Assembly: GCF_002211105.1 (NCBI RefSeq)
Contig: NZ_JPUA01000049.1
Coordinates: forward strand, 91,863 to 155,862
DNA length: 64,000 bases
From: Halomonas campaniensis
GTDB lineage: Bacteria; Pseudomonadota; Gammaproteobacteria; Pseudomonadales; Halomonadaceae
Direction of reading: 5' to 3'
Part shown: piece by piece, positions 63,074-64,000 of the stretch
Layout: each line of letters opens with the position of its first letter
How positions within the stretch are numbered: position 1 is the first letter of the stretch
The notes under the pieces: model-generated
What the model was told of the DNA's origin: nothing
Databases searched by the model: none
The model's input: only the letters and a program-made list of their open reading frames with translations
Made by a program: the position numbers and the translations under genes

Positions 63074-64000
63074 ATGAAGAGTTCAACTAACGAGAGCCGC
63101 ATGACTGACGTGATCACGTTACTGACGAAGCTGGTGTCATTCGATACTACTTCCAGTGAATCCAATCTAGCGCTGATTGAGTATGTGGAAGGCTACTTGG
63201 CCGAATACGGCGTCAGCGCCGAGCGGGTGATGAGCCCCTGCGGTACCAAAGCCAACCTGATCGCAAGAGTTGGCCCAGCGGCGCCGGGCGGGGTGATGCT
63301 TTCCGGGCATACCGATGTGGTGCCGGTGGCGGGCCAGCCCTGGTCGAGCGATCCTTTTGCCCTGCGCGATGGTGGCGATGGCCGCTTATACGGGCGCGGT
63401 ACCTGCGATATGAAAGGCTTTATTGCCTGCGTATTGGCCATGGTGCCCAAGTGGGTTGAAGCGCCTTTGCAGCAGCCTGTTTATCTGGGTTTCTCTTATG
63501 ACGAAGAGATCGGCTGCGTGGGCGCGCCAAGCCTCATTAAGCGCTTTTACGAGCACTACTCCACCACCGCCCATGTGATTGTCGGCGAGCCCACCAGCAT
63601 GCAGCCTGTGGTGGCACAAAAAGGGGCGACCAATCTACGCACCACGGTGATTGGTCAGGAAGCTCACAGCAGCCAGGTCAATCAAGGCACCTCAGCCATC
63701 CACGTAGCGGCAAGGCTAGTCACTTTTATTGAGGACACCATGGCGGCGTTGGTGGAAGAGGGGCGCGTCGATGAGGCCTTTAACGTGCCGCATACCAGCC
63801 TGCACGTTGGCAAAATAAAAGGCGGTACGGCGATCAATATCATGGCGCGGGAGTGTCAGTTTGAGTGGGAGATTCGCCATCTGCCCACGGACACCTTCGA
63901 CGAAATATATGCGCGCTTTGAGGCCTATTGCGCCCAGCTAAGCGCTGAGCTGCAGGACAAAGGCAAGCACGTTGAAATCACCACAGAGCCGCTAAACGTG
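63074..64000 (+). CDS. argE: Acetylornithine deacetylase, 5' part (partial)
   Basis: The frame is open from ATG at 63074 (an in-frame ATG at 63101 is an alternative) to the window end, 309 residues. It is an M20-family metallopeptidase. The metal-site motifs are SGHTDVVPV, GRGTCDMKGF and SYDEEIGCVGA with the catalytic Glu pair, then VGEPTSMQPVVAQKG. It removes acetate from N-acetylornithine in arginine synthesis. The C-terminal part lies beyond the window. It is divergent from ugpB. Confidence 0.93.
   Translation, partial: MKSSTNESRMTDVITLLTKLVSFDTTSSESNLALIEYVEGYLAEYGVSAERVMSPCGTKANLIARVGPAAPGGVMLSGHTDVVPVAGQPWSSDPFALRDGGDGRLYGRGTCDMKGFIACVLAMVPKWVEAPLQQPVYLGFSYDEEIGCVGAPSLIKRFYEHYSTTAHVIVGEPTSMQPVVAQKGATNLRTTVIGQEAHSSQVNQGTSAIHVAARLVTFIEDTMAALVEEGRVDEAFNVPHTSLHVGKIKGGTAINIMARECQFEWEIRHLPTDTFDEIYARFEAYCAQLSAELQDKGKHVEITTEPLNV

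Overview
The window reads as one continuous stretch of a gammaproteobacterial chromosome, most probably a Halomonas-type (Halomonadaceae) moderate halophile. The grounds are a Pseudomonas/Halomonas-like rpoC-str-S10-spc-alpha order, acidic periplasmic proteins, a penicillin-binding protein with a SPOR tail, and small DUF proteins of a kind common in Halomonas. The genus call is inference from protein character, not from a database search. No rRNA, tRNA, CRISPR array, phage or insertion sequence was seen, and nothing looks recently transferred.

Bases 1-21705 are housekeeping. They hold the 3' part of rpoC, the str cluster (rpsL, rpsG, fusA, tuf), a tuf terminator, a consensus promoter, then the S10, spc and alpha ribosomal operons run together (rpsJ to rplQ, with secY, rpmJ and rpoA) and a closing terminator. 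Several spacers here (rpsL-rpsG, rpsG-fusA, rpsJ-rplC, rpmJ-rpsM, rpsD-rpoA) are long and can form strong RNA structures. The clearest is a three-way junction between rpsJ and rplC.

Bases 21973-34217 are mixed metabolism: a D-Ala-D-Ala carboxypeptidase with SPOR domain, an EamA exporter, trhP (tRNA hydroxylation), a DODA-type dioxygenase, a DoxX membrane protein, a LysR regulator, and thiE/thiM behind a TPP riboswitch. Then follow glyoxalase I, small DUF proteins, a ChrR-like cupin, and a divergent ampC/ampR pair. Bases 34229-37137 are a zinc-type ABC importer operon whose first gene is an unannotated 49-residue His/Cys-bearing membrane peptide.

Bases 37293-41610 hold poorly known genes (secreted orphan, small acidic protein, secreted esterase, acyltransferase, GT-like protein). 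Bases 41611-46996 are the nitrogen module glnA-DUF4124-glnL-glnG, with sigma-54 promoters and NtrC-type sites ahead of glnA and glnL. After it come small genes, a GGA-rich structured RNA candidate of the Csr/Rsm-sponge type, a GltS-type glutamate symporter, and an overlapping glycosyltransferase/PAP2 phosphatase pair. A porin, a periplasmic 5'-nucleotidase, an ECF42 sigma factor with its three DGPF/VOC partner genes, the ugpBAEC glycerol-3-phosphate importer and the start of argE complete the window. The nucleotidase, ugp importer and GT4-PAP2 pair could all serve phosphate economy, but that link is inferred.
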